64,000 nt of DNA from Ornithinimicrobium pekingense DSM 21552 (GTDB taxonomy: Bacteria; Actinomycetota; Actinomycetes; Actinomycetales; Dermatophilaceae). The position numbers and the translations under genes are program-made. Under the pieces are notes generated by a model. The model saw only the letters and a list, made by a program, of their open reading frames with translations. It searched no databases and had not been told where the DNA came from. The stretch lies in contig NZ_ATWJ01000011.1 of the NCBI RefSeq assembly GCF_000421185.1, forward strand, positions 248,001 to 312,000, read 5' to 3'. This document shows positions 33,635 to 42,023 of this stretch, one piece after another (position 1 is the stretch's first letter; each line of letters starts with the position of its first letter).

Positions 33635-34438
33635 ATGGCTGGCGACGTGGTGCTGATCAGCGGCGGGGCGCGCGGGATCGGGGAGGCGCTGGCGCGGGCG
33701 CACCGGGAGCGGGGCGACACGGTCGTGGTCGCCGACCTGCACCCGACGGCCGACGACCAGCTGCAGCTCGACGTGCGCGACCCCGACGCCTTCCGGGCGG
33801 TCGCCGAGCGCGTCGTCGCCGAGCACGGGCGCATCGACGTCTTCCACGACAACGCCGGCATCGCCGTCGCGGGCACGATGCCGGAGATGACCCGCCAGCA
33901 CTGGGACGACCTCATCGACATCGACCTGCGGGGCGTGGTGCACGGCGTCGACGCGGTCTACCCGCTCATGCGCGCGCAGGGCTTCGGCCACATCGTCGTC
34001 ATGGGTTCGCTCGCGGGGATCCTGCCGGTGCCCTCGATGGTGCCCTACTCGGCGGTGAAGTCGGCGGTGGTCACGATGAGCCGGGCGCTGCGGGTCGAGG
34101 CCCGCCGGCACGGGGTGAAGGTCACCGTGGTCTGCCCGGCGTTCGTCGAGACGCCGCTGCTGGACCACATCAACCCGGGTATGCGGCGCACGCGCGCCAA
34201 CCGCGTCGGCCTGCGCCTCGTGCGTCAGCTGCAGGGTCCGCCGATGGACCCGGACGCGCTGGCGCGCATCGTGCTCACGGCGCTGCCCCGCAACCCCGAG
34301 ACCGTCCTCGCGCCGCGCCCGCTGGCCCAGCTGGCCGTGCTCGGCGAGCGGCTCGTCCCGGGTGTGGTGCGCTGGGCCAGCGGCCTGGCGGTCGAGCGCT
34401 ACCTGACGATGTCCGACAAGGACCGCGCCGACGCGTGA
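33635..34438 (+). CDS. SDR-family oxidoreductase
   Basis: A 267-residue short-chain dehydrogenase. Nucleotide motif VVLISGGARGIGEALA, DNAGIA at 72-77, catalytic Ser125, Tyr138 and Lys142 (PYSAVKSAV). The C-terminal third (VGLRLVRQLQGPPMDPDALARIVLTALPRNPETVLAP) follows the pattern of SDRs acting on lipid-like substrates. TAGGGT lies 6 nt before the ATG and there is no Shine-Dalgarno. It converges with the SRPBCC gene. Confidence 0.9.
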   Translation: MAGDVVLISGGARGIGEALARAHRERGDTVVVADLHPTADDQLQLDVRDPDAFRAVAERVVAEHGRIDVFHDNAGIAVAGTMPEMTRQHWDDLIDIDLRGVVHGVDAVYPLMRAQGFGHIVVMGSLAGILPVPSMVPYSAVKSAVVTMSRALRVEARRHGVKVTVVCPAFVETPLLDHINPGMRRTRANRVGLRLVRQLQGPPMDPDALARIVLTALPRNPETVLAPRPLAQLAVLGERLVPGVVRWASGLAVERYLTMSDKDRADA

Positions 34439-34472
34439 GGGGACGTGGGCTCGGCCACCGAGATGCCCGGGG

Positions 34473-34910
34473 TCAGTCCGCGTGCCCCTCGGCGAGGTAG
34501 GCCAGGCGCCGCAGCGTCTCGACGTTGCGCATCCGGATCGACAGGTCCACCGCGGGCCGCGGCGCCATCGCGAAGGGTCCGCTGGTCGGCGTCTCGGTCA
34601 TCGTGACCGTGCTGCCGCCCGGCACCGGCTCGACGTCGAGCTCCACCGTGGCCTCGCCGATCGGCCAGAGCCGGGCGCGCATGGCGACGCGGCGCGGCGG
34701 GTCCCACTCCAGCAGCTCGGTGTAGTCGTCGATGAGGGCCGGCCACGCGCCGACCGAGTGGTGGATCCGTGCCCCGACGCCGGGCCACGACTCGTCCACG
34801 TCGCGCATCCTCGAGGCCCCGACCACCCAGACCGGGAAGAGCCAGCCGTTGCCGAGCACCCGGAAGACGGACTCGGGAGAGGCGGCGATCGCCCTGGTGT
34901 TCACTGCCAT
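34473..34910 (-). CDS. SRPBCC/polyketide-cyclase-like protein
   Basis: A 145-residue START-fold protein: MAVNTRAIAASPESVFRVLGNGWLFPVWVVGASRMRDVDESWPGVGARIHHSVG then LLEWDPPRRVAMRARLWPIGEATVELDVEP. It probably binds a hydrophobic ligand. It lies 61 bp after the CrtI-like oxidoreductase gene, on the same strand and with its own GGAG site; a shared role in handling an isoprenoid or lipid is inference. Confidence 0.85.
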   Translation of the reverse strand: MAVNTRAIAASPESVFRVLGNGWLFPVWVVGASRMRDVDESWPGVGARIHHSVGAWPALIDDYTELLEWDPPRRVAMRARLWPIGEATVELDVEPVPGGSTVTMTETPTSGPFAMAPRPAVDLSIRMRNVETLRRLAYLAEGHAD

Positions 34911-34971
34911 GCGTGCTCCTTCGGTCGGGGGGCGGGGGGTCGGGGGCCGGGTCAGGGATGAGGCGGCCGGG

Positions 34972-36420
34972 TCAGGGTGAGAGGTCGGGCTCGGCGGTGA
35001 TGCCGAACTCGTGGCGGAGGGCGGACAGCGCTGCGCGCCACCCGGGTATGCCGTGCACGCCCGGGCCGGGCGGGGTCGCCGACGAGCACAGGTAGACGCC
35101 CTTGGCGGGGGTGCGCCAGGGGTCGAACGAGAGGGTGGGGCGGGCGAGGAGCTGGCGGATCCCGACCTGCCCGACGGCGATGTCGCCCCCGACGTAGTTG
35201 GGGTTGTAGGCCTCCAGGTCCGTCGCCGAGCGCGCGCTCGAGTGGAGCACGACGTCGCGGAACCCGGGGGCGAACTCCTCGATGCGCCGGGTGATCGTCT
35301 CGGTCGGGTCGAGCGTGGAGCCGGTGGGGACGTGGCTGTAGGCCCACAGCACGTGCCGGCCCTCGGGCGCCCGGGACGGGTCGAAGGTGGTGGGCTGGGA
35401 CGCCAGGACGTAGGGCTTGACCGGGTGCTCGCCGCGGGCGATCGCGGCCTCGGCGGCGGCCATCTGGCTCCGCGGCCCGCCCAGGTGGACCGTGCCGGCC
35501 CGGTGCAGGTCGGGGTCGCGCCAGGGCACCGGCTCGGAGAGCGCGAAGTCGACCTTGGCCGCCGCCCCGCCGTAGCGGTAGCGGCGCAGCTGCCGGGCGT
35601 AGCGGCGCGGCAGCCGGTCACCGGCGATGTCGGCGAGCGCCCGGGGGCTGACGTCGAGGATGACCGCGGCCGCGTCGCCGAGCTCGTCGAGGCTGGAGAC
35701 GTGATGACCGGTGACGAGCTCGGCCCCGTGCGCGCGGGCGTCGTCGGCCAGCGCGTCGGCCATGGCCTGGCTGCCGCCGACCGGGATCGGCCAGCCGCCG
35801 ATGTGCGCGGAGGCGGCGAGCACCATACCCGCGGCGGCCCAGCCCAGCCCGGGCATCGGCTGGATCGGGTGGGCCATCGCCCCGGTGAGCAGGGCCGGGG
35901 CCTCCTCGGTCTCCCAGCGGCGGTTCCACAGCGGGGAGGCCTGCTCGAGCACCGGCAGGCCGATGCGCAGCAGGCCCAGCGGGTCCAGAGGCGGGCGCAG
36001 CGGGGTGTCGGCGACCAGCCTGCTGACCAGGTCGGGCTGGTCGACGAAGGGGCGCAGAAGGGAGCGGTAGGCCCGCGCGTCCACCCCGAGGCCCTCGGCG
36101 GTGCGCTGAAGGTCACGGAAGGCCGGGACGACGCGGTCGGCGTCGAGCCCGTGGGCGAAGGGGATCTCGGGGTCGACGAACTGCACGCGCTCCCGCAGCC
36201 CGAAGCGGGCGAAGAAGGTCGAGGCGTAGGCCATCGGGTGCACGGCCGAGCAGATGTCGTGGCGGTAGCCGGGCAGCGTGACCTCGGTGGTCCGGGCCCC
36301 TCCCCCGATCTCGTCCATCCGCTCCAGGACGCGCACCGGCACCCCGGCCCGGGCGAGCGTGACGGCGGCGGCCAGGCCGTTGGGCCCGGCGCCGACGACG
36401 ACTGCTCCGCGCTCGGTCAC
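34972..36420 (-). CDS. FAD-dependent oxidoreductase, phytoene-desaturase (CrtI) superfamily
   Basis: A 482-residue flavoprotein. Dinucleotide-binding AVVVGAGPNGLAAAVTLARAGVPVRVLERMDEIGGGARTTE at the start, the substrate-domain pattern IQPMPGLGWAAAGMVLAASAHIGGWPIPVGGSQAMADAL, and the C-terminal FAD motif KGVYLCSSATPPGPGVHGIPGWRAA. No other carotenoid genes are near, so it may act on another isoprenoid or lipid. GTG 36420 follows CATACT by 7 nt, with GGGAGG directly abutting the start codon, more consistent with a leaderless mRNA. Confidence 0.88.
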   Translation of the reverse strand: MTERGAVVVGAGPNGLAAAVTLARAGVPVRVLERMDEIGGGARTTEVTLPGYRHDICSAVHPMAYASTFFARFGLRERVQFVDPEIPFAHGLDADRVVPAFRDLQRTAEGLGVDARAYRSLLRPFVDQPDLVSRLVADTPLRPPLDPLGLLRIGLPVLEQASPLWNRRWETEEAPALLTGAMAHPIQPMPGLGWAAAGMVLAASAHIGGWPIPVGGSQAMADALADDARAHGAELVTGHHVSSLDELGDAAAVILDVSPRALADIAGDRLPRRYARQLRRYRYGGAAAKVDFALSEPVPWRDPDLHRAGTVHLGGPRSQMAAAEAAIARGEHPVKPYVLASQPTTFDPSRAPEGRHVLWAYSHVPTGSTLDPTETITRRIEEFAPGFRDVVLHSSARSATDLEAYNPNYVGGDIAVGQVGIRQLLARPTLSFDPWRTPAKGVYLCSSATPPGPGVHGIPGWRAALSALRHEFGITAEPDLSP

Positions 36421-36478
36421 CCTCCCGAGTATGGCAACTGCCGAGGTCAGCGTCCCGGCGAACGGGAGCGCCGCCCCG

Positions 36479-36841
36479 TCAGATCGTCTCGACCCGCGCG
36501 GTGAGCTCCCCGCCGGCGTCACCGGTGTTGACCACGCCCTGCGGCTCGAGCAGCAGCGCCTTGACCTCGCCGTCGGCGCGCGGGCAGTGCTCGACGCCGC
36601 GCGGGACCACGAAGAGCTGGCCCGGCCCGAGCACGACGTCGCGGTCGCGCAGCTGGATCGTCAGCTGCCCGTCGAGCACGAGGAAGAGCTCGTCGGTGTC
36701 CTCGTGCCGGTGCCAGACGAAGTCGCCCTTGACCTTGACCAGCTTGACCTCGTAGTCGTTGAGCCGCGCCACCAGCTTGGGCGACCAGTGCTCGGAGAAC
36801 AGCGCGAACTTCTCCTCCAGGTCGACGACCTCCTCACTCAT
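36479..36841 (-). CDS. cupin-domain protein
   Basis: A 120-residue single cupin barrel. Motif 1 is FVWHRHEDTDELFLVLDGQLTI with two His and Glu as metal ligands, motif 2 is LGPGQLFVVPRGVEHCPRADG. Often an isomerase or a binding protein; the reaction is unknown. Confidence 0.9.
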   Translation of the reverse strand: MSEEVVDLEEKFALFSEHWSPKLVARLNDYEVKLVKVKGDFVWHRHEDTDELFLVLDGQLTIQLRDRDVVLGPGQLFVVPRGVEHCPRADGEVKALLLEPQGVVNTGDAGGELTARVETI

Positions 36842-36861
36842 GGTCCGAGCCTGCCACGCGC

Positions 36862-39072
36862 TCAGACCGTGACCCGCACCGGTGCGTCGCGCTGCACGTC
36901 GGTGCCGTCGCCGATCTGGCCGTACCAGTTGTCGCCCCAGCACCGCACCTCGCCGCCGGTCGTCAGGGCGCAGACGTGCCGGTAGCCGGCCGCGACCTGC
37001 GCCGTGGTCCCGCCGCCCAGGCCCTGGACCGGACCGGGTGTGGCGCGCGGCTCGCTCGCCGCCCCCACCCCGAGGGTCCCGAACGTGTTCGCCCCCCAGC
37101 ACACGGTGGCTGCCGCCGTCGTGAGTGCGCAGTTGAAGCCGGATCCGCTGGCGTCCACGGCGGTCGCGCTGCCCGGGCCGAGCCCACCGACCTCCACCGG
37201 GACCAGCGACCAGTAGCCACCACCTCCGGGGTGGGGGTATCCCAGCCCACCCTCGGCGTTGTCGCCCCAGCACCGCACGGCGCCCTCCCGCGTGACCGCG
37301 CAGCCGTGGTGCACGCCCGCGGAGACCTGGGCGGTGGTGCCCGGGCCCAGGCCGCTGACCTGGCTGGGGGTGGTGCGCTCGACGTCGGTGCCGTCCCCGA
37401 GCCCGCCGACGACGTTGGAGCCCCAGCACAGGGCGGCGCCGTCGGTGCGCACGGCGCAGGTGCTCAGGTAGGTGGCGTCGACCTGGCGCGTGGTCCCCGG
37501 CCCCAGACCGGAGACCAGGGCGGGCCAGGCCTGCGACCCGCCCTTCTCCATACCGATCCCGAGCTGGCTGGAGGAGTTGGATCCCCAGCACCGCGTCGCG
37601 CCGGTGATGCTGAGCGCGCAGGCGTGCTTCTGGCCGGTGGTGACCTGCACGGTCGTGCCGGCGCCGAGCCGGGGAATGTCGACCACCTCCGTGCTGTGGG
37701 TGCCGTAGGGCCCGGCGAGCGTGCCGTCGTGGTTGGATCCCCAGCACCGCACCGCCCCGTCGGTCGTCAGCGCGCAGGTGAACCCTCCGCCGACCGCGAC
37801 CGAGCGGGTGGTGCCGGCGCCGAGGCCCTTGACGGAGACCGGGGACGGGCTGGCGGTCGTGGTGCCGTCGCCGAGCTGCCCGGCCCCGTTGTAGCCCCAG
37901 CAGCGCACCGCCCCGGCCGCCGTGACGGCGCACGAGTGGCCGGCGTCCGCCGCGACACTCGCGGTCGGGAGCAGCTGGCCGGGTCGGGCGGCCGCCGAGG
38001 CTGCCTGCAGGGTCGCGTCGCACACGGCGCCCGGGCCGCCGAGCGCCAGCACGCGGTCGGGCGTCACCAGGGACAGGTATGCGGTGACGCTCGCCGGGAG
38101 CGCGCCGCAGCGCTGCGTGACCAGCAGCACCGGACCGTCGGCCAGGACGCCGGCGGCGACCGCGTCCGCGAGCGTGTCACCGCGGGCGAGATAGACCGTC
38201 GAGGGGGCCTCGGGGAAGGCCCGTCCCGCGAGCGAGGCCGCGGTGTCGTAGCGGTTGCTGCCGTGGACCCGGTCGGGCCGGTGGTAGGAGTAGGGAAGCT
38301 CCTGCAGCGTGGAGTCGGCGACGACGGTGGGGCCGCCGATGCCGACCGCCTGCGGGGACGCGAGCCGGGCGAGCTCCCACAGGACCGCCGTGGGGTAGGA
38401 CCCGTCGGGCCGGACCAGCAGCACCGGGCCGTCGGTCAGCGACCCCGCGGCGACCGCGTCGGCGTAGGCCGTGCCGTTGGCGACGTAGACGGGCCCCTCG
38501 GTCTGCCCCCGGTAGACGCGCTCGCTGATGAGGGCCGCGGTGTCGTAGCGGTTGTCGCCGGCGATCCGGTCGGTGGCTCGCCCGGCGGCCGCGGCGCGCA
38601 GGGTGTCCTCGCACACGGCCCCCGGTCCGCCGAGCGCGACGACCTGCCGGGGCGCGAGGCGGGTGATCTCGGCCTGCACCGCGGCCGGGACGGTCCCGCA
38701 CGGGCGCACGAGCAGGATGGGCCCGTCGGTCAGCATGCCGCCCGCGACCGCGTCGGCGAACTCGTCGCCGCGGGCCAGGTAGACCGCCTCGGACCCACCG
38801 GGGAACGCCCGGCGCGAGATGGCCGCCGACGTGGCGTAGCGGTCGGAACCGCCGACGCGGCCGGTGGTGGCGGCCGGGCCGAGGTCGGTCGTTGCGGCCG
38901 GGCCGAGGTCGGTCGTCGCGGCGGTGCCCGCGGTCGGGGCCGGCGTCGCCGACGTTCGGGTCGGTTCTGCGGCCGCGGCCTGCGCCGAGGGACTGCCCAT
39001 CGCGGCTGCGACCAGGAGTGCGACGACGATCACCACCCACCTGGTCATGGTCTGCTCCATCGCACCCACCAT
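36862..39072 (-). CDS. secreted CWB2 - RCC1 repeat fusion protein
   Basis: A 736-residue secreted protein. A signal peptide (MTRWVVIVVALLVAAAMG, cleavage near AQA-AA at about 32) is followed by a linker with DLGPAATT repeats. Three cell-wall-binding repeats 2 (CWB2) span about 73-155, 168-255 and 268-352 (motifs G-SDRYATSAAIS, ADAVA, DGP-LLV, ALGGPGAV). Residues about 371-736 carry seven RCC1-type repeats, each with a Cys followed about ten residues later by CWG, so one disulfide per blade is likely. It would hold a seven-bladed propeller on the cell wall. ATG 39072 has GGGGAG; ATG 39048 is also possible. Confidence 0.88.
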   Translation of the reverse strand: MVGAMEQTMTRWVVIVVALLVAAAMGSPSAQAAAAEPTRTSATPAPTAGTAATTDLGPAATTDLGPAATTGRVGGSDRYATSAAISRRAFPGGSEAVYLARGDEFADAVAGGMLTDGPILLVRPCGTVPAAVQAEITRLAPRQVVALGGPGAVCEDTLRAAAAGRATDRIAGDNRYDTAALISERVYRGQTEGPVYVANGTAYADAVAAGSLTDGPVLLVRPDGSYPTAVLWELARLASPQAVGIGGPTVVADSTLQELPYSYHRPDRVHGSNRYDTAASLAGRAFPEAPSTVYLARGDTLADAVAAGVLADGPVLLVTQRCGALPASVTAYLSLVTPDRVLALGGPGAVCDATLQAASAAARPGQLLPTASVAADAGHSCAVTAAGAVRCWGYNGAGQLGDGTTTASPSPVSVKGLGAGTTRSVAVGGGFTCALTTDGAVRCWGSNHDGTLAGPYGTHSTEVVDIPRLGAGTTVQVTTGQKHACALSITGATRCWGSNSSSQLGIGMEKGGSQAWPALVSGLGPGTTRQVDATYLSTCAVRTDGAALCWGSNVVGGLGDGTDVERTTPSQVSGLGPGTTAQVSAGVHHGCAVTREGAVRCWGDNAEGGLGYPHPGGGGYWSLVPVEVGGLGPGSATAVDASGSGFNCALTTAAATVCWGANTFGTLGVGAASEPRATPGPVQGLGGGTTAQVAAGYRHVCALTTGGEVRCWGDNWYGQIGDGTDVQRDAPVRVTV

Positions 39073-39119
39073 GACGTGCTCCCCTGCGTCGGCCCTGCGG
39101 TGCCCCGAAGATAGTGCAC

Positions 39120-40055
39120 ATGAGGGTGGCAGGCGCGTTCAGGCACCGGGTGGCGGTCGTGGCCGGGCTGCTCGTCCTCGCCCTGCCCGTGGCGTGCTCG
39201 GGGTCGGCGCAGCCCCCGACGACCCCGGCACCGACGTCACCGGACGCGAGCGTCGCCCCGACGCTGAGCGCCGTGCTGTGGCAGTCGCGGATGGACCTGG
39301 ACGACCGGCAGGTGCAGGTCAAGCTCCGCAACGACGGCTCCGGCGAGGTGGTGGTGGAGCGTATGGCGTTGCGCTCCTCCGCGTTCGACGAGCCGATGGT
39401 CTACCGCAGGCGGGGCAGCGTCCTGGGTGCCGGGCGGGCGGTCGACATGCCGGTCGTGCTGAGCGGGCCGGTCTGCGGTGCGGCGGCGGGCCGGCACGTC
39501 GCCGAGGTCGACTACCGGCTGGCGGACGGGACCAGGGGGACGGTCGAGGTGGTGGCCTCCGACGAGCACGATCAGGTCGCCGAGCTGCATACGGCCGAGT
39601 GCTTCGCCCTCGAGGTGGCCGAGGTCGCCAGTCTCTCGGTGCAGGGCCTGCCCCGCGTGGTCTCGCGGGACGGGCTGGTCGCCGCTGAGCTGACGGTCGA
39701 CGTGCAGGCGAGGGGTCAGGGTGCCGGTGGGCGTGAGCTGCACCTCCGGCACATGAGCGGCACGACGCTGCTGCAGCACGTCGACCCGCTCACCCTCGAG
39801 CGGCTGCCCGACGGCCTCCCGCTCGACCTCATGGCCCCCGCCACCGGGACGCGCTCCTTCGCCGTCACTCTCGTCCCGGGCCGGTGCGACGCCCACGCGA
39901 TCGCCGAGGACAAGCAGGGCACCCGCTTCCGTGTCACGGTCGACCTCGACGGCCGCCAGGGCCAGGTCGCGCTCGTGGCACCGGACGACGTCAAGGTGGC
40001 GCTCTACGACTACGTCCGCGAGGCCTGTGCGTCCGTCGACACGGGCGGCGGCTGA
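39120..40055 (+). CDS. putative secreted lipoprotein of unknown function
   Basis: A 311-residue protein with an N-terminal signal (AVVAGLLVLALPVACSG) whose Cys could be lipidated, although Pro at -3 is unusual for a lipobox. A Pro/Thr linker is followed by beta-rich sequence with Cys residues in pairs (GPVCG, AECFAL, GRCDA, EACAS). No family recognised. It is divergent from the CWB2-RCC1 gene with 47 bp between starts, suggesting shared regulation and a joint surface role. Confidence 0.72.
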   Translation: MRVAGAFRHRVAVVAGLLVLALPVACSGSAQPPTTPAPTSPDASVAPTLSAVLWQSRMDLDDRQVQVKLRNDGSGEVVVERMALRSSAFDEPMVYRRRGSVLGAGRAVDMPVVLSGPVCGAAAGRHVAEVDYRLADGTRGTVEVVASDEHDQVAELHTAECFALEVAEVASLSVQGLPRVVSRDGLVAAELTVDVQARGQGAGGRELHLRHMSGTTLLQHVDPLTLERLPDGLPLDLMAPATGTRSFAVTLVPGRCDAHAIAEDKQGTRFRVTVDLDGRQGQVALVAPDDVKVALYDYVREACASVDTGGG

Positions 40056-40237
40056 TCGGGTGCCCTGCCGCCAGGAAACGGCTACCGAGGAGTAGTCTCC
40101 GAGGTGCGACCCGGTGCCGTGGATGAACCGCCGTGTCGTGCTCAGCACCTGTTCGATCCCTGTTCTCGAACAACCCGCTGAGAGGCGCCTCCTTCCGGCG
40201 CTGCCGGAGGGAGGCGTTTCCATGCCGGCGAAGCACG

Positions 40238-40267
40238 CTCGTGCGGGGGAAGTTTCCCCCGCACGAG
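40238..40267. repeat. 30-bp near-perfect palindrome (family of 29150-29200 and 32201-32230)
   Basis: Perfect 14-bp arms CTCGTGCGGGGGAA and TTCCCCCGCACGAG flank GT. The left flank ATGCCGGCGAAGCACG matches those of the other copies. Confidence 0.9.
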
Positions 40268-40476
40268 AAGACTGCCCAGGCGCAGGACACCCTGCCCGGC
40301 AGAGGACACGGCGCGCGCCACGACCTGACACGCCCGCCGATGGCAAAGGTTTGACCAAGTCCCTTCCGGTGCCGCGTGCGCTTCGTTAGGTTCCGGACCA
40401 GGTGACGGCCGCACGACCCGAGGCGGCCGCCGCCTTTCCCTGCAACCTGCAGCGACGCACGGTGCTCCGACGGGAC

Positions 40477-40507
40477 GCTCGTGCGCCGCCGAGAACGGAG
40501 CACGAGC
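40477..40507 (+). promoter_or_regulatory. hairpin ending at the start codon of the secreted peptidase
   Basis: Arms GCTCGTGC (40477-40484) and GCACGAGC (40500-40507) bracket the Shine-Dalgarno CGGAG, and ATG follows at once. Folding could limit translation initiation. Confidence 0.4.
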
Positions 40508-41947
40508 ATGAGATCCCTGCGCACGACCCTGCTGGCCGCGGCCCTGACCCTTCCCCTCGCCTCCTTCGCCGCGCTCCCCGCCGCCGCCGACGAGGTCGGC
40601 CTACCCGGTGAGCACAACGCGATCACCGACGTCCCCGGCATCCACGTCGGGCAGGTGCAGTCCGACGTCGCGCCCTTCCTGACCGGCACGACCGTCGTCT
40701 ACACCCCGGAGATGGCCGTGGCCAGCGTGGACCAGCGCGGCGGTGCTCCCGCGACCAAGGAGACCGACCTGCTCAGCCCGCTCAACTCCAACCCGGGGGT
40801 CAACGCGATCCAGCTGGGCGGGTCGAGCATGTACGGGCTGTCCGCCACCAACGGGATCATCCGTTGGCTGGAGGACAGGGGCGAGGGCGTCCCCCTGGGC
40901 TCCGCCGGCGTCGCCCCGATCGTCCCGGCCGCCGACATCTACGACCTCAACCGGGGCGGCGACCCGAAGGCACGGACCTCCGCCGAGTGGGGCTACCTGG
41001 CCGCCGAGGCCACGGCGGACGGCCCCGTCCGGCAGGGTTCGGTGGGCGGTGGCACCGGCGCCCGCGCCGGCGGCATGAGCAGCGGTGTCGGCACCGCCAG
41101 CGTCTACCTCGGCGACGGCATCTGGGTCGGCGCCCTGGTCGTGGTCAACCCGGCCGGCTCCCCCGTCGACCCGGCCGACTGCAGCCTCTACGGCGTGCGC
41201 TACGGCCTCGGCGGCGAGTTCGACGGCTACCGGGCGCCGAGCGGTGCGGAGTGCGGGGGTGAGTCGTCGGCGGCGGCGCAGACCTCCTCCGAGGAGTCGC
41301 TCAACACCACGATCGCGGTCGTCGCGACCAACGCCCCGCTGGAGAAGGCGGCCGCGCAGCGCATGTCGGGCAACGCCCACGACGGCATGGCCCGCGCCAT
41401 CAGCCCGATCCACACCCTTTCGGACGGCGACACCGTCTTCGCCGTGTCCACCGGTGACGGTGACCCGCTGCAGGTCAACGACCCGGCCGACTCGCGCCAG
41501 CTCAACGGCATCTTCAACGCCGGCGCCACCACGCTGTCCCGCGCCATCGCCAAGGCCGTGCTGTCGGCGGAGTCGAAGGGCTCTCGACAGAGCTACTGCG
41601 ACACCTACCCCTCGGCCTGCTCCGGTATGCCGCAGCTCGAGCAGTGGCGCACCGCCGGCGAGGCACCCCAGGTGACCCGACCCGAGTTCAACCGGGCGAG
41701 CCGAGCCCTGCAGCAGACCCCGGTCCCGGCCCCGGGTGCGGACCGGCGCCCGTCCGCGGACGAGGGTGACGCTCTCACCGTGCCGGTTCCTGCCGACGGC
41801 GGCGGGACGGGCGCCTCGGCGGGCTGGTCGTCCACGGAGGGCCTCTCCATCTCCGCGTCCCTGCTGGGTGGGGGCGCGCTGGCGATGGCCGCGGCGACCG
41901 GCCTCGTGCTGCTGCGGCGTCGCCCCCAGCCGGTGCCGGTGCACTGA
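40508..41947 (+). CDS. secreted, membrane-anchored P1-family peptidase
   Basis: A 479-residue member of the same self-processing family as the gene at 2798-3913, with an added signal peptide (cleavage after AAA at about 27) and a C-terminal anchor: a helix SLLGGGALAMAAATGLVLL followed by RRR. The maturation site SLNTTIAVVATNAP has Asn266-Thr267, the same residues cleaved in NylC. RGGAPATKETDLLSP and LGGSSMYGLSATNGIIRWL match the cytoplasmic paralogue. The Pro/Ala-rich stretch 385-450 is a wall-spanning spacer. It probably trims peptides or amides outside the cell. Confidence 0.9.
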   Translation: MRSLRTTLLAAALTLPLASFAALPAAADEVGLPGEHNAITDVPGIHVGQVQSDVAPFLTGTTVVYTPEMAVASVDQRGGAPATKETDLLSPLNSNPGVNAIQLGGSSMYGLSATNGIIRWLEDRGEGVPLGSAGVAPIVPAADIYDLNRGGDPKARTSAEWGYLAAEATADGPVRQGSVGGGTGARAGGMSSGVGTASVYLGDGIWVGALVVVNPAGSPVDPADCSLYGVRYGLGGEFDGYRAPSGAECGGESSAAAQTSSEESLNTTIAVVATNAPLEKAAAQRMSGNAHDGMARAISPIHTLSDGDTVFAVSTGDGDPLQVNDPADSRQLNGIFNAGATTLSRAIAKAVLSAESKGSRQSYCDTYPSACSGMPQLEQWRTAGEAPQVTRPEFNRASRALQQTPVPAPGADRRPSADEGDALTVPVPADGGGTGASAGWSSTEGLSISASLLGGGALAMAAATGLVLLRRRPQPVPVH

Positions 41948-41956
41948 CCTGACCTG

Positions 41957-42005
41957 CCGCCGCGCGGTGACCCACCCGGCCAGCCGGAATGTCACCGCGC
42001 GGCGG
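41957..42005. terminator. 15-bp perfect hairpin after the secreted peptidase gene
   Basis: Arms CCGCCGCGCGGTGAC (41957-41971) and its exact complement (41991-42005) with a 19-nt loop, 10 bp after the stop codon. Confidence 0.75.
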
Positions 42006-42023
42006 GTGGTTGACCAGCGCACC

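Larger units (their letters stand above)
40056..40507. other. 452-bp gap rich in hairpins
   Basis: No convincing gene. It contains a hairpin at 40171-40210 (GCGCCTCCTTCCGG with CCGGAGGGAGGCG), a 30-bp palindrome at 40238-40267 and a start-site hairpin at 40477-40507 that runs into the next gene. A promoter for the peptidase gene presumably lies in the last 200 bp, but no clear -35/-10 pair is seen. Confidence 0.7.

Noticed and set aside
40155-40175. TTCGA...TCGAA near 40155-40173 as a second LexA box
   Set aside because: The arms are too far apart (9-nt spacer) for the GAAC-N4-GTTC form, so it is more likely part of local hairpin structure.
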